From Petropleomorpha daqingensis (GTDB lineage: Bacteria; Actinomycetota; Actinomycetes; Mycobacteriales; Geodermatophilaceae), in NCBI RefSeq assembly GCF_013408985.1, contig NZ_JACBZT010000001.1, positions 2,542,001-2,606,000 of the forward strand: a stretch of 64,000 nt of DNA. The letters are read 5' to 3'. Below are positions 42,195 through 50,646 of this stretch, one piece after another. Below the pieces are notes generated by a model. It worked only from the letters and a program-made list of their open reading frames with translations. It made no database searches and had not been told where the DNA came from. Every line of letters starts with the position of its first letter. Position 1 is the stretch's first letter. The position numbers were made by a program, and so were the translations under genes.

Positions 42195-42907
42195 CATCCC
42201 GAGACGACGGTGCCGCCCGCCGGGGCGGTGCCGGGAAGAAGGATGCCGTGACCACGACCCAGAACCCGACGAAGGGCCCCGTGCCCGACGGCGCCCGCAC
42301 TCGCCGCCGCGGCCTGCTGCTGGCGATCGCAGCCGTGGTGCTGGTCGCGGCGATCGTCGCCCTGGTGCTCGTCCTCAACCGCGACAACGGGACGTCGAAC
42401 GCCTCCGCCTCGGCCCCGACGAGCACGGCCCGGGACACCAGCGTCATCCCGAACCCGCCCACCCCGTCGCCGACCGGGCCCACGTCGGACGTCGACGCGC
42501 TGCCGACGCCGGCGGCCGAGGTGCCCCTGGACTCGCCGGCCGCCGTCGGCAACGGCGTCGTCGCGAGCCTCACCTCCATCGAGGGCATCCAGGGGACGGC
42601 GAACGGGCCAGGCAACGTCGCCGGCCCGGCCATCCGGGTGACCGTGCACGTCGAGAACGGCACCTCGGCGCCGATCACGCTCGCCGGTGCGGCGATCAAC
42701 ATGTACTTCGGCGCCGACGCCACCCCGGCGTCCCCGCTGGACGACCCGTCGGCGCGGCCGTTCGGCATCGACATGATCGCGCCGGGTCAGTCGGCCGACG
42801 GGGTCTACGTCTTCTCGGTGCCGGCGGACCAGCGCGACAAGGTCACCGTCGAGGTCGGCTACGAGGCCGGCGCGCCCCTGCTGCTGTTCAGCGGCCCGGT
42901 CCGCTGA
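42191..42907 (+). CDS. Membrane-anchored extracytoplasmic protein, DUF4352-like
   Basis: About 238 residues with a basic cytoplasmic head, one membrane anchor (RGLLLAIAAVVLVAAIVALV), a Ser/Thr/Pro-rich linker (about 80-130), and a C-terminal beta-sandwich-like domain (VVASLTSIEGIQGTANGPGN, then IRVTVHVENGTSAPITLAGA). The last pattern, 'charged turn, hydrophobic strand, N-x-T/S', resembles the DUF4352/immunoprotease-inhibitor-type beta-sandwich found on many Gram-positive anchored proteins. ATG 42191 overlaps the preceding stop. GTG 42248 is an alternative start. The linker would be a suitable Pmt substrate. Function unknown. Confidence 0.7.
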   Translation: MTSRDDGAARRGGAGKKDAVTTTQNPTKGPVPDGARTRRRGLLLAIAAVVLVAAIVALVLVLNRDNGTSNASASAPTSTARDTSVIPNPPTPSPTGPTSDVDALPTPAAEVPLDSPAAVGNGVVASLTSIEGIQGTANGPGNVAGPAIRVTVHVENGTSAPITLAGAAINMYFGADATPASPLDDPSARPFGIDMIAPGQSADGVYVFSVPADQRDKVTVEVGYEAGAPLLLFSGPVR

Positions 42908-43061
42908 CAGCTGGGGGGACGCGGCGCACAGCCGCCGCACAGACTCGGGCCGGCGACCCGCGCGCCGTCGGCCCTCGCGGACCCGGCTGTGGCGGAGAGT
43001 AGTCGAGGGCGGGGATCCGGGACGCGACAGTGCCCTTATCCTGCGGTTTTACCGCGCGCAG

Positions 43062-43096
43062 CCCCCTGTTCACCGGCTGATCGTCACGCTTAGTAT
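43062..43096 (+). promoter_or_regulatory. Shared 35-bp promoter block, array gene A
   Basis: Starts CCCCCT, contains GATCGTCAC and ends in CTTAGTAT, whose TAGTAT (43091-43096) fits a -10, 50 bp before the ATG. GTTCAC lies 17 bp upstream of it as a weak -35. Blocks with the same internal spacing precede genes B and D, and weaker ones precede C and E. The 239-bp gap 42908-43146 holds nothing else clear. Confidence 0.6.
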
Positions 43097-43146
43097 CGCC
43101 GCCCAGTCGGGCGGGGGCCCGGCGCTCTGCCGCTGGGGGACGATCC

Positions 43147-46100
43147 ATGAGCGCACCAGGCACCGCCGCGTCGCGGCGGGGCACCGCCGTGCTGGCGGCG
43201 CTGCTGCTGGTCGCCGGGTTCCTCGGCCTCCTCGCACCGCGGTCGGCCCGCGCCGACTCCGCCCCGCCGGCGACGTCGAGCACGCCGGCCACCGTCGCCG
43301 CCGACGCGCTGCCCACCGTGCAGATCAACGGGGTGGCCTGGCAGCAGGTCGTCGTCGGCACGACGGTCTACGTCGCCGGCTCGTTCACCAGCGCCCGGCC
43401 CGCCGGCGCGGCCGCCGGCACGGGCGAGACGCCGCGCGGCAACCTGCTCGCCTACGACATCACCACCGGCACCCTCCTCACCTCCTGGGCGCCGACGCTC
43501 AACGCGCAGGCGCTGACCATCGCCGCCTCGCCGGACGGCAGCCGGATCTACGTCGGCGGTGACTTCACCCAGGCCAACGGTCAGCCCCGGCAGCGGGTCG
43601 CCGCGTTCGACGCGACCACGGGCGCGCTGGTCGCGGCCTGGCACCCGACGGTCAACAGCCAGGTCCGTGCGATCGCGGCCACCGCGGACACCGTCTACCT
43701 GGGCGGCAGCATCACCGCGGTCGGCGGGGTCAGCCGCAGCAGGCTCGCCGCCGTCCGCGCCTCGGACGGCGGACTGCTGCCCTGGGCGCCGGTGCCCGGC
43801 GTCGGCTCGACGGCGGGCAACCGCGACGGCAACACCGCGACCAGCGACCAGGTGCTGGGCCTCGTCGTCACCTCCGGCGGCACGCAGGTGGTGGCCTCGG
43901 GCCGGTTCGACTCCCTCAACGGCGTCAAGTCCACCGGCATCGGCGCGCTGGACGCGACCACCGGGGCGACCCGCCCCTTCGCGGTCAACCAGCTGATCAC
44001 CAACCAGGGCGTCAACTCGGCGATCTACAGCCTCACCACCGACGGGACGACGGTCTACGGCACCGGGTACGACTACCAGGGCCCGGGCAACGTCGAGGGG
44101 TCGTTCGCGGCGGTGGCCGACGGCGGCGCGCTGATCGAGATCAACGACTGCCGCGGCGACACCTACTCCAGCTACGCGACCCGCGGCGTGCTCTACGTCG
44201 CCAGCCACACCCACCAGTGCACCTACATCGGCGGCTTCCCCGAGCAGAACCCCCGGGTCAACAAGCACGGCACCGCCTACACCGCGACCCCGTCGAACGT
44301 CGTCCGCTGGGGCACCAACGTGAACTGGGTCGGCAAGCCCGCAGGCACGCAGCTGGACTTCTTCCCCGACTTCTCCATCGGCGCCTACACCGGCCAGAAC
44401 CAGGCGACCTGGAGCGTGACGGGCAACGGCGACTACGTCGTCTACGGCGGGGAGTTCCCGCGGGTCAACGGCACCGGCCAGCAGGGCCTGGTCCGCTTCG
44501 CCGTCCCGACGATCGCACCGGACAAGATCGGGCCGGTGTTCACCGGGTTCACCACCACGGTCGCGACGCCGTCCCCCGGGGTGGCCCGGGTCGCCTGGAA
44601 GTCGACCTACGACAACGACAACGAGTACCTGACCTACCGGGTGTTCCGCGACAGCACCAGCACCGCGCCGGTCTACACGACGACCGCGCCGTCGACCTGG
44701 TGGAGCACCCCGATGATGGGCTGGTCCGACACCGGGCAGACCGGGTCGCACCGGTACAAGGTCACGGCGACCGATCCGTTCGGCAACTCCACGGCCTCGC
44801 CGTGGTCGGCGACGGTGACCATCCCCACCGGGACGACGCCGGCGCGGACCTACGCGGCCGCGGTGCGGGCCGACGGCGCCACCGACCACTACGCCCTGGA
44901 CGAGGTCACGGGGACGACGGTCTACAGCGACCTCGGCGGCACCGACCTCACCGCCGGCGCCGGCGTGACGCGCGGCGCGACCGGCGCGATCGCCGGCGAC
45001 CCGGACACGGCCTCGTCGTTCGCCGGGTCCTCGACCGCGTTCGCCGCCTCGCCCACCGCGATCGCGGCGCCGAACGTCTTCACGCTCGAGGCGTGGTTCA
45101 GGACGACGTCGACCACCGGAGGGCGCATCGTCGGCTACGGCGACGCGAGCACCGGGACCTCCACGACCACCGACCGGCACGTCTACATGGACGCCGCCGG
45201 GCGCGTGCTGTTCGGCGTCAACTGGCTCAACACCCGCCGGACGCTGCAGAGCGCGGCCGGGCTCAACGACGGCAGGTACCACCACGTCGTCGCCTCGATG
45301 GGCCCGGCCGGGATGGCGCTCTACGTCGACGGCCGGCTGGTGGGCTCGCGCGCCGACACCACCTCCGGGCCCAACTACACGGCCTACTTCCGGATCGGCG
45401 CGGACGCGTCCTGGTCCGGCGCCAACGCGTTCAACGGCACGATCGACGAGGTCGCGGTGTACCCGACGGTGCTCTCCGCGGGCCAGGTGACCAACCACTG
45501 GACCCTCGGCAGCACCGGGACGGCGACGAACGTGCCGCCGACCGCCTCGTTCACCTCGACCGCGCAGGACCTCGCGCTCGGCCTCGACGGCAGCGGCTCC
45601 ACCGATGCCGACGGCTCGATCGCCTCCTACGCCTGGGCGTTCGGCGACGGCGGCACCGCGACCGGCGCGACGGCCGCGCACACCTACGCCGCCGGCGGCA
45701 CGTACCAGGTGACGCTCACGGTCACCGACGACAAGGGCGCCACCGGCACGCAGACCCGCGCGGTCACCGTGACCCCGCCGCCGCCGAACCAGCCACCGAC
45801 CGCGGCGTTCACCGCCACGCCGAACGCCCTCGCGGTCACGGTCGACGGCGGCGGCTCCACCGATGCCGACGGCTCGATCGCCTCCTACGCCTGGGCGTTC
45901 GGCGACGGCGGCACCGCGACCGGCGCGACGGCCGCGCACACCTACGCCGCCGGCGGCACCTACACCGTCACGCTGACCGTCACCGACGACGACGGCGCCA
46001 CCGGTTCCGTCTCGCACGACGTGACGGCGGTCCCCGGACCGCAGCTGCTCGCCGCCGACACCTTCGCCCGCACCGTCGCCGCCGGGTTCGGCACGGCCGA

Positions 46101-46686
46101 CACCGGCGGCGCGTGGACCACCGTCAACGGCGGCACCCGCACCTCGGTCACCCTGGGCGCCGGCGTGCTGCGCCTGGACGCGGCGGGCAACCTGGACAAC
46201 GCCTTCCTGCAGGGCGTCTCGTCGACCGGCTCGAACGTGCTGGTCTCGTTCTCGGCGTCGTCCACGCCGACCGGGTCGGGCACGTACGTGTACGTCACCG
46301 GCCGGCGGCTCGGCAGCAACCAGGAGTACCGCGTCCGCGTCCGGCTGCTGGCCGACGGCACGGTGGCCCTGGCGTTCTCCCGCCTGGCCGACGGCGCCGC
46401 GGAGGCCTTCCCGGGCGGGGAGCTGATCGTGCCCGGCCTGACCTACACGCCGGGGACGACCCTCGACGTGCGGCTGCAGACCACCGGCACCGGCACCACG
46501 ACGCTGCGCGCGACCGTCTGGACCCACGGGACGACGGAGCCGGCGACGCCCACCCTGACCCGGACCGACGCGACGGCGTCCCTGCAGGCGGCCGGGGGGC
46601 TCGGGCTCGCCGCGTCGCTGCCCGGTTCGGCGACGGCGGCGACCACCGTGCGGATCACGGCCTACACCGCCTCGACGGCCGGCTGA
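43147..46686 (+). CDS. Array gene A: secreted propeller-LamG-PKD protein
   Basis: 1,179 residues. Signal peptide 1-36 (VAGFLGLLAPRSARA, cut before DSAPP). Residues ~50-455 form repeated motifs of the type GSRIYVGGDFTQANGQPRQR, read as a beta-propeller. An Fn3-like region (~465-562) follows, then a LamG domain (~568-792), two PKD repeats (~795-878 and 880-963, each with SYAWAFGDGGTATGATAAHT), and a C-terminal module (965-1179, starting DTFARTVAAGFGTADTGG). The invariant Cys335...H354-T-H356-Q-C358 lies within the propeller. No LPxTG or C-terminal anchor. Ligand and role unknown; probably a matrix or adhesion protein. Confidence 0.85.
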   Translation: MSAPGTAASRRGTAVLAALLLVAGFLGLLAPRSARADSAPPATSSTPATVAADALPTVQINGVAWQQVVVGTTVYVAGSFTSARPAGAAAGTGETPRGNLLAYDITTGTLLTSWAPTLNAQALTIAASPDGSRIYVGGDFTQANGQPRQRVAAFDATTGALVAAWHPTVNSQVRAIAATADTVYLGGSITAVGGVSRSRLAAVRASDGGLLPWAPVPGVGSTAGNRDGNTATSDQVLGLVVTSGGTQVVASGRFDSLNGVKSTGIGALDATTGATRPFAVNQLITNQGVNSAIYSLTTDGTTVYGTGYDYQGPGNVEGSFAAVADGGALIEINDCRGDTYSSYATRGVLYVASHTHQCTYIGGFPEQNPRVNKHGTAYTATPSNVVRWGTNVNWVGKPAGTQLDFFPDFSIGAYTGQNQATWSVTGNGDYVVYGGEFPRVNGTGQQGLVRFAVPTIAPDKIGPVFTGFTTTVATPSPGVARVAWKSTYDNDNEYLTYRVFRDSTSTAPVYTTTAPSTWWSTPMMGWSDTGQTGSHRYKVTATDPFGNSTASPWSATVTIPTGTTPARTYAAAVRADGATDHYALDEVTGTTVYSDLGGTDLTAGAGVTRGATGAIAGDPDTASSFAGSSTAFAASPTAIAAPNVFTLEAWFRTTSTTGGRIVGYGDASTGTSTTTDRHVYMDAAGRVLFGVNWLNTRRTLQSAAGLNDGRYHHVVASMGPAGMALYVDGRLVGSRADTTSGPNYTAYFRIGADASWSGANAFNGTIDEVAVYPTVLSAGQVTNHWTLGSTGTATNVPPTASFTSTAQDLALGLDGSGSTDADGSIASYAWAFGDGGTATGATAAHTYAAGGTYQVTLTVTDDKGATGTQTRAVTVTPPPPNQPPTAAFTATPNALAVTVDGGGSTDADGSIASYAWAFGDGGTATGATAAHTYAAGGTYTVTLTVTDDDGATGSVSHDVTAVPGPQLLAADTFARTVAAGFGTADTGGAWTTVNGGTRTSVTLGAGVLRLDAAGNLDNAFLQGVSSTGSNVLVSFSASSTPTGSGTYVYVTGRRLGSNQEYRVRVRLLADGTVALAFSRLADGAAEAFPGGELIVPGLTYTPGTTLDVRLQTTGTGTTTLRATVWTHGTTEPATPTLTRTDATASLQAAGGLGLAASLPGSATAATTVRITAYTASTAG
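45593..45701 (+). repeat. 109-bp perfect direct repeat, copy 1 (PKD of gene A)
   Basis: Identical to 45851-45959 (258 bp later) at every base, covering the core of the first PKD repeat. The identity includes third codon positions, so the duplication or conversion is recent. Confidence 0.9.
45851..45959 (+). repeat. 109-bp perfect direct repeat, copy 2 (PKD of gene A)
   Basis: Second copy of the repeat at 45593-45701; the two diverge immediately outside (A/G before, G/C after). Confidence 0.9.
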
Positions 46687-46739
46687 CCGGCCATGGGAGG
46701 GGCGTGGGACGGCCGGCCACTACATCGTGTGACGACGAA

Positions 46740-46774
46740 CCCCCTGTCGACCGGGCCTTTGTCACACCTAGTAT
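46740..46774 (+). promoter_or_regulatory. Shared 35-bp promoter block, array gene B
   Basis: Starts CCCCCT, contains TTTGTCAC and ends in CCTAGTAT; TAGTAT at 46769-46774, 70 bp before the ATG. Same internal spacing as the gene A block. Confidence 0.6.
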
Positions 46775-46844
46775 GCGGCGCCGGTCGGATACCGGCCGCC
46801 ACCGGCAGGGACGCACCAGGGACACACGGGGATCGGGACAGTTG

Positions 46845-49800
46845 ATGAGTTCGAAGCGCGCCACGTCCAAGCGGATCGTTGCGGGATGGGCGGGCCTCCT
46901 GCTCGTCGCGAGCGTGCTGGCGCTGATCGCGCCCGGCACCGCTTCGGCGGACTCGCAGCCGCCGAACCCGTCGCCGGCCGACCCGGTCTCGGTGACCGCC
47001 GACGCGCTGCCGACCGTGCAGATCAACGGCGTCGTCTGGTCGCAGGTCGTCGTCGGCAACACCGTCTACGTGGCGGGGTCCTTCACCCGGGCCCGTCCGG
47101 CCGGCTCCCCGGCCGGTTCCAACGAGACGGTGCGCAACAACCTGCTCGCCTACGACATCCGCACCGGCGCGCTCATCACGTCCTTCGCGCCGAGCCTCAA
47201 CGCCCAGGCGCTCGTGGTGAAGGCCTCGCCCGACGGTTCACGCATCTACGTCGGCGGTGACTTCAGCCAGGCCAACGGCCAGACCCGCAACCGGGTCGCC
47301 GCCTACGACACCGCTACCGGAGCGCTCGTCCCCGGCTGGGCGCCGAGCGTCAACGGGCAGGTGCGCGCGCTCGCCGTCTCGGCAGACACGGTCTACATCG
47401 GTGGCAGCCTCTCGGCCGTCGGCGGGGTCAGCCGCAACCGCCTGGCCGCCGTCACCACCGCCAACGGCTCGCTGCTGCCGTGGGCCCCGCAGCCAGGCGT
47501 CGGCCCGACCTCCGGCAACCGCGACGGCAACACCAACACCAGCAACGTCCCGATGGCGCTGGTGGTCACCGGCGGCGGCAACCAGGTCGTCGTCTCCGGC
47601 CGGTTCGACTCGATGAACGGCGTGAAGAACACCGGCATCGCCGCGCTGGACCCGGTCAGCGGCGCCAACCGCCCGTTCGCGGTGAACCAGCTGATCACCA
47701 ACCAGGGCGTCAACTCGGCCATCTACAGCCTCGCCGTCTCACCCGACGGCAACACCGTCTACGGCAGCGGCTACGACTACTACGGGCCGGGCAACGTCGA
47801 GGGGACGTTCGTCGCGAACGCCAACGGCGGCGCCCTGATCGAGATCAACAACTGCAACGGCGACACCTACCAGACGTTCCCGATGAACGGGCTGCTCTAC
47901 GTGGCCAGCCACACGCACAACTGCGAGTACATCGGCGGCTCGATCGAGCAGAACCCGCGCGTCGAGAAGCGCGGCACCGCGTACACGACGACCCCCACGA
48001 CCGTCGTCCGCTGGGGCACCAACGTGAACTGGGTCGGCAAGCCGGCCGGCTACCAGGTCGCCTGGAACCCGGAGATCTCCGCCGGGACCTACACCGGCCA
48101 GTCGCAGGGCTCGTGGAGCGTCACGGGCAACGGGACGTACCTGTCCTACGGCGGGGAGTTCCCGCGGGTGAACGGCACCGCGCAGCAGGGCCTGGTCCGC
48201 TTCGCGATGCCCGACACCGCGCCCAACCGGGTCGGCCCGATCTCCAGCGGCTTCGCTGCGACCGTCGTCTCGCCGGCGGCCGGCACCGCCCGGATCAGCT
48301 GGCGGGAGACCTGGGACTACGACAACCAGTACCTGACCTACCGGGTCTACCGCGACACCGAGAACACGGCCGGGCTGGTGTGCACCACCACGCGCGCCTC
48401 CCGCTGGTTCGACCTGAACCCGGCCGGGTGCACCGACCTCAACGCCTCGGGCACCCACCAGTACCGCGTGACCGCCAGCGACCCGTTCAACAACACGGTG
48501 CGCACCGCGTGGGTGAGCGCCACGGTGCCGGCGGGCAGCGCCGGCAGCCGGCCGTACGTCAACGCCGTCCAGGCCGACGGGGCGACCGACCTGTGGTCGC
48601 TCGACGAGGCCTCGGGCTCGCGCGCGTACTCCGAGCTCGGTGGCAACGACCTGAACCTGGGCACCGGCGTGACCCGCGGCCAGGGTGGCGCCATCCAGGG
48701 CGACTCGAACCCGGCGACCGCCTTCAACGGCACGTCGTCCGGCTTCGGGGCCACCGCCAGCCAGGTCCAGGCGCCGAACGTGTTCAGCGTCGAGGCCTGG
48801 TTCCGCACGAGCTCGACGTCCGGCGGCAAGATCATCGGCTTCGGCAACTCGGCCACCGGGACGAGCTCGACCTACGACCGGCACGTCTACATGGACGGCT
48901 CGGGCCGGGTGATCTTCGGCGTCAACTGGCTGAACAACCGCCGGACCATCCAGAGCGGTACCGGCTTCAACAACGGCCAGTACCACCACGTCGTGGCCAC
49001 CATGAGCTCCGACGGCATGCGGCTCTACGTCGACGGTCAGCTCCGGGCCAGTGACAACCAGGTCATCGGCGGCCCGAACTACTACGGCTACTGGCGCGTC
49101 GGCGGCGACGCCACCTGGAGCGGGTCGGGCTGGTTCAACGGCAGGCTCGACGAGGTCGCGGTCTACCCGACGGCGCTCTCGGGCACGCAGGTGAGCAATC
49201 ACTACGCGCTGGGCACCGGCGGCGGGACGGTGAACAACCCGCCGACCGCGGCGTTCACCACGCAGGTCACCGACCGGACGGTGGACGTCACATCCACCTC
49301 CACGGACTCCGACGGCACCATCACGTCGACGTCCTGGAACTGGGGCGACGGGACGACGACGACCGGCACGACGTCGAGCCACACCTACACGTCGGACGGG
49401 CAGAAGACGATCACGCTGACCGTCACCGACAACGACAACGCGACCGGGACGGTCAGCCACCAGGTCACCGTCACCGCCCCGGCGCAGAACCAGCCGCCGA
49501 CGGCGGGCTTCACCGCAACGCCCAACGGCCTGGCGGTGTCGTTCAACGGCAGCTCGTCGAGCGACGACCAGGGCGTCACCGACTACGCGTGGGACTACGG
49601 CGACACCTCGGCGGTCGAGCACACCACCACGCCGACGACCAACCACACCTACGCGGCTGCGGGCACCTACACGGTGACGCTCACGGTCACCGACGGCGGC
49701 GGGCTCACCGACGACGTGGCGCACGACGTCACCGTGTCCGACACCCCGGGACCGCAGGTCTTCGTCGACGACGACTTCAACAGAAACGCGTCGAACGGGC

Positions 49801-50411
49801 TCGGCACCGCGTCCACCGGCGGCCCGTGGACCGTCAGCCAGGGCGGCACCCGGCAGAACGTGACGCCGGGCGGGGCGAACCTGACGCTGCCCGCGGCGAA
49901 CAACAACACCGGCTCCTACGTCGGGAGCGGGATCGGTGACGTCGACCTGACGACGTCGTACTCCCTCGACGTCACACCGACCGGTGCCGGCACCTACGTG
50001 TACGTGACCACCCGACGGGTGAGCACGAACAACGAGCTGCGGGTGCGGGTCCGGGTGACGCCGACCGGCCAGGTCGCGGTCGCGCTGTCGCGGCTGACCA
50101 CCAGCGGGACGACGGTGACGGAGGCCTTCCCGTACGGGGAGACCACCCTGCCCGGGATCACCTACGCCGCCGGGCAGACGCTCACCGTCCGGATCGTGCA
50201 GACCGGCACCGGCACCGGCACGCTCACCCTGGCCACCAAGGTCTGGACGTCGACCGGCGCCGAGCCGGCGTCGCCCCAGGTGACGTACACGGACGCGACC
50301 GCCGGGCTGCAGGCGTCGGGCAACGTCGGGATCCTGGCGCACCGGCCGAGCGGCACCACGGCTGCGACGACCGTCCGGGTCACCGCCTTCCGGGCCACCG
50401 CCGTCGCCTGA
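46845..50411 (+). CDS. Array gene B: secreted propeller-LamG-PKD protein
   Basis: 1,188 residues. Signal peptide 1-35 (LIAPGTASA, cut before DSQPP). Propeller-like region ~50-455 with GSRIYVGGDFSQANGQTRNR; Fn3-like ~465-560; LamG ~565-790; two PKD-like repeats at ~793-878 (the first is Thr/Ser-rich with NWGDGTTTTGTTSSHTY) and 880-963; C-terminal module 967-1188. The Cys337...HTHNC (Cys360) motif is conserved. ATG 46845 (MSSKRATSKR) begins the signal peptide. Closest to gene C in the N-terminal third (shared GSFTRARPAGS and NETVRNNLLAYDI). A strong terminator follows. Confidence 0.85.
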   Translation: MSSKRATSKRIVAGWAGLLLVASVLALIAPGTASADSQPPNPSPADPVSVTADALPTVQINGVVWSQVVVGNTVYVAGSFTRARPAGSPAGSNETVRNNLLAYDIRTGALITSFAPSLNAQALVVKASPDGSRIYVGGDFSQANGQTRNRVAAYDTATGALVPGWAPSVNGQVRALAVSADTVYIGGSLSAVGGVSRNRLAAVTTANGSLLPWAPQPGVGPTSGNRDGNTNTSNVPMALVVTGGGNQVVVSGRFDSMNGVKNTGIAALDPVSGANRPFAVNQLITNQGVNSAIYSLAVSPDGNTVYGSGYDYYGPGNVEGTFVANANGGALIEINNCNGDTYQTFPMNGLLYVASHTHNCEYIGGSIEQNPRVEKRGTAYTTTPTTVVRWGTNVNWVGKPAGYQVAWNPEISAGTYTGQSQGSWSVTGNGTYLSYGGEFPRVNGTAQQGLVRFAMPDTAPNRVGPISSGFAATVVSPAAGTARISWRETWDYDNQYLTYRVYRDTENTAGLVCTTTRASRWFDLNPAGCTDLNASGTHQYRVTASDPFNNTVRTAWVSATVPAGSAGSRPYVNAVQADGATDLWSLDEASGSRAYSELGGNDLNLGTGVTRGQGGAIQGDSNPATAFNGTSSGFGATASQVQAPNVFSVEAWFRTSSTSGGKIIGFGNSATGTSSTYDRHVYMDGSGRVIFGVNWLNNRRTIQSGTGFNNGQYHHVVATMSSDGMRLYVDGQLRASDNQVIGGPNYYGYWRVGGDATWSGSGWFNGRLDEVAVYPTALSGTQVSNHYALGTGGGTVNNPPTAAFTTQVTDRTVDVTSTSTDSDGTITSTSWNWGDGTTTTGTTSSHTYTSDGQKTITLTVTDNDNATGTVSHQVTVTAPAQNQPPTAGFTATPNGLAVSFNGSSSSDDQGVTDYAWDYGDTSAVEHTTTPTTNHTYAAAGTYTVTLTVTDGGGLTDDVAHDVTVSDTPGPQVFVDDDFNRNASNGLGTASTGGPWTVSQGGTRQNVTPGGANLTLPAANNNTGSYVGSGIGDVDLTTSYSLDVTPTGAGTYVYVTTRRVSTNNELRVRVRVTPTGQVAVALSRLTTSGTTVTEAFPYGETTLPGITYAAGQTLTVRIVQTGTGTGTLTLATKVWTSTGAEPASPQVTYTDATAGLQASGNVGILAHRPSGTTAATTVRVTAFRATAVA

Positions 50412-50430
50412 TCGCAGCAGCTCCAACCCC

Positions 50431-50472
50431 GTCGGGGCCGACCGCGCACGCGGTCGGCCCCGACGTCGTTTT
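50431..50472 (+). terminator. Strong intrinsic terminator after gene B
   Basis: A 15- to 16-bp GC-rich stem, arms GTCGGGGCCGACCGC and GCGGTCGGCCCCGAC, with a very short loop, followed by GTCGTTTT. It is 19 bp after the stop and is the clearest terminator in the window, so gene C has its own transcript. Confidence 0.88.
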
Positions 50473-50555
50473 CGCCTGCGCGCATGCATCACGTTGGGTG
50501 ATCACCCATGTCGCCCATCTGTGCAGGTCAACCCCCCAGCAAGGGTGAGGGCGAC

Positions 50556-50590
50556 TCCCCAACGCCCCGTCTGATCCTTACGTTCCGTAT
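50556..50590 (+). promoter_or_regulatory. Divergent promoter block, array gene C
   Basis: Aligns with the A/B/D blocks at CTGATCCTTAC and CCGTATTCGCCG; the -10-like CCGTAT is at 50585-50590, 56 bp before the ATG. It is the least similar of the five. Confidence 0.4.
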
Positions 50591-50646
50591 TCGCCGGGAG
50601 CGTTCTTCCGGCCTGCGGGGGTTGCACCACAACGGGGAGCACGGGA

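Noticed and set aside
45593-45959. CRISPR-like repeat array in gene A
   Set aside because: Only two long copies, in frame, encoding PKD cores; no short regular repeat-spacer pattern.
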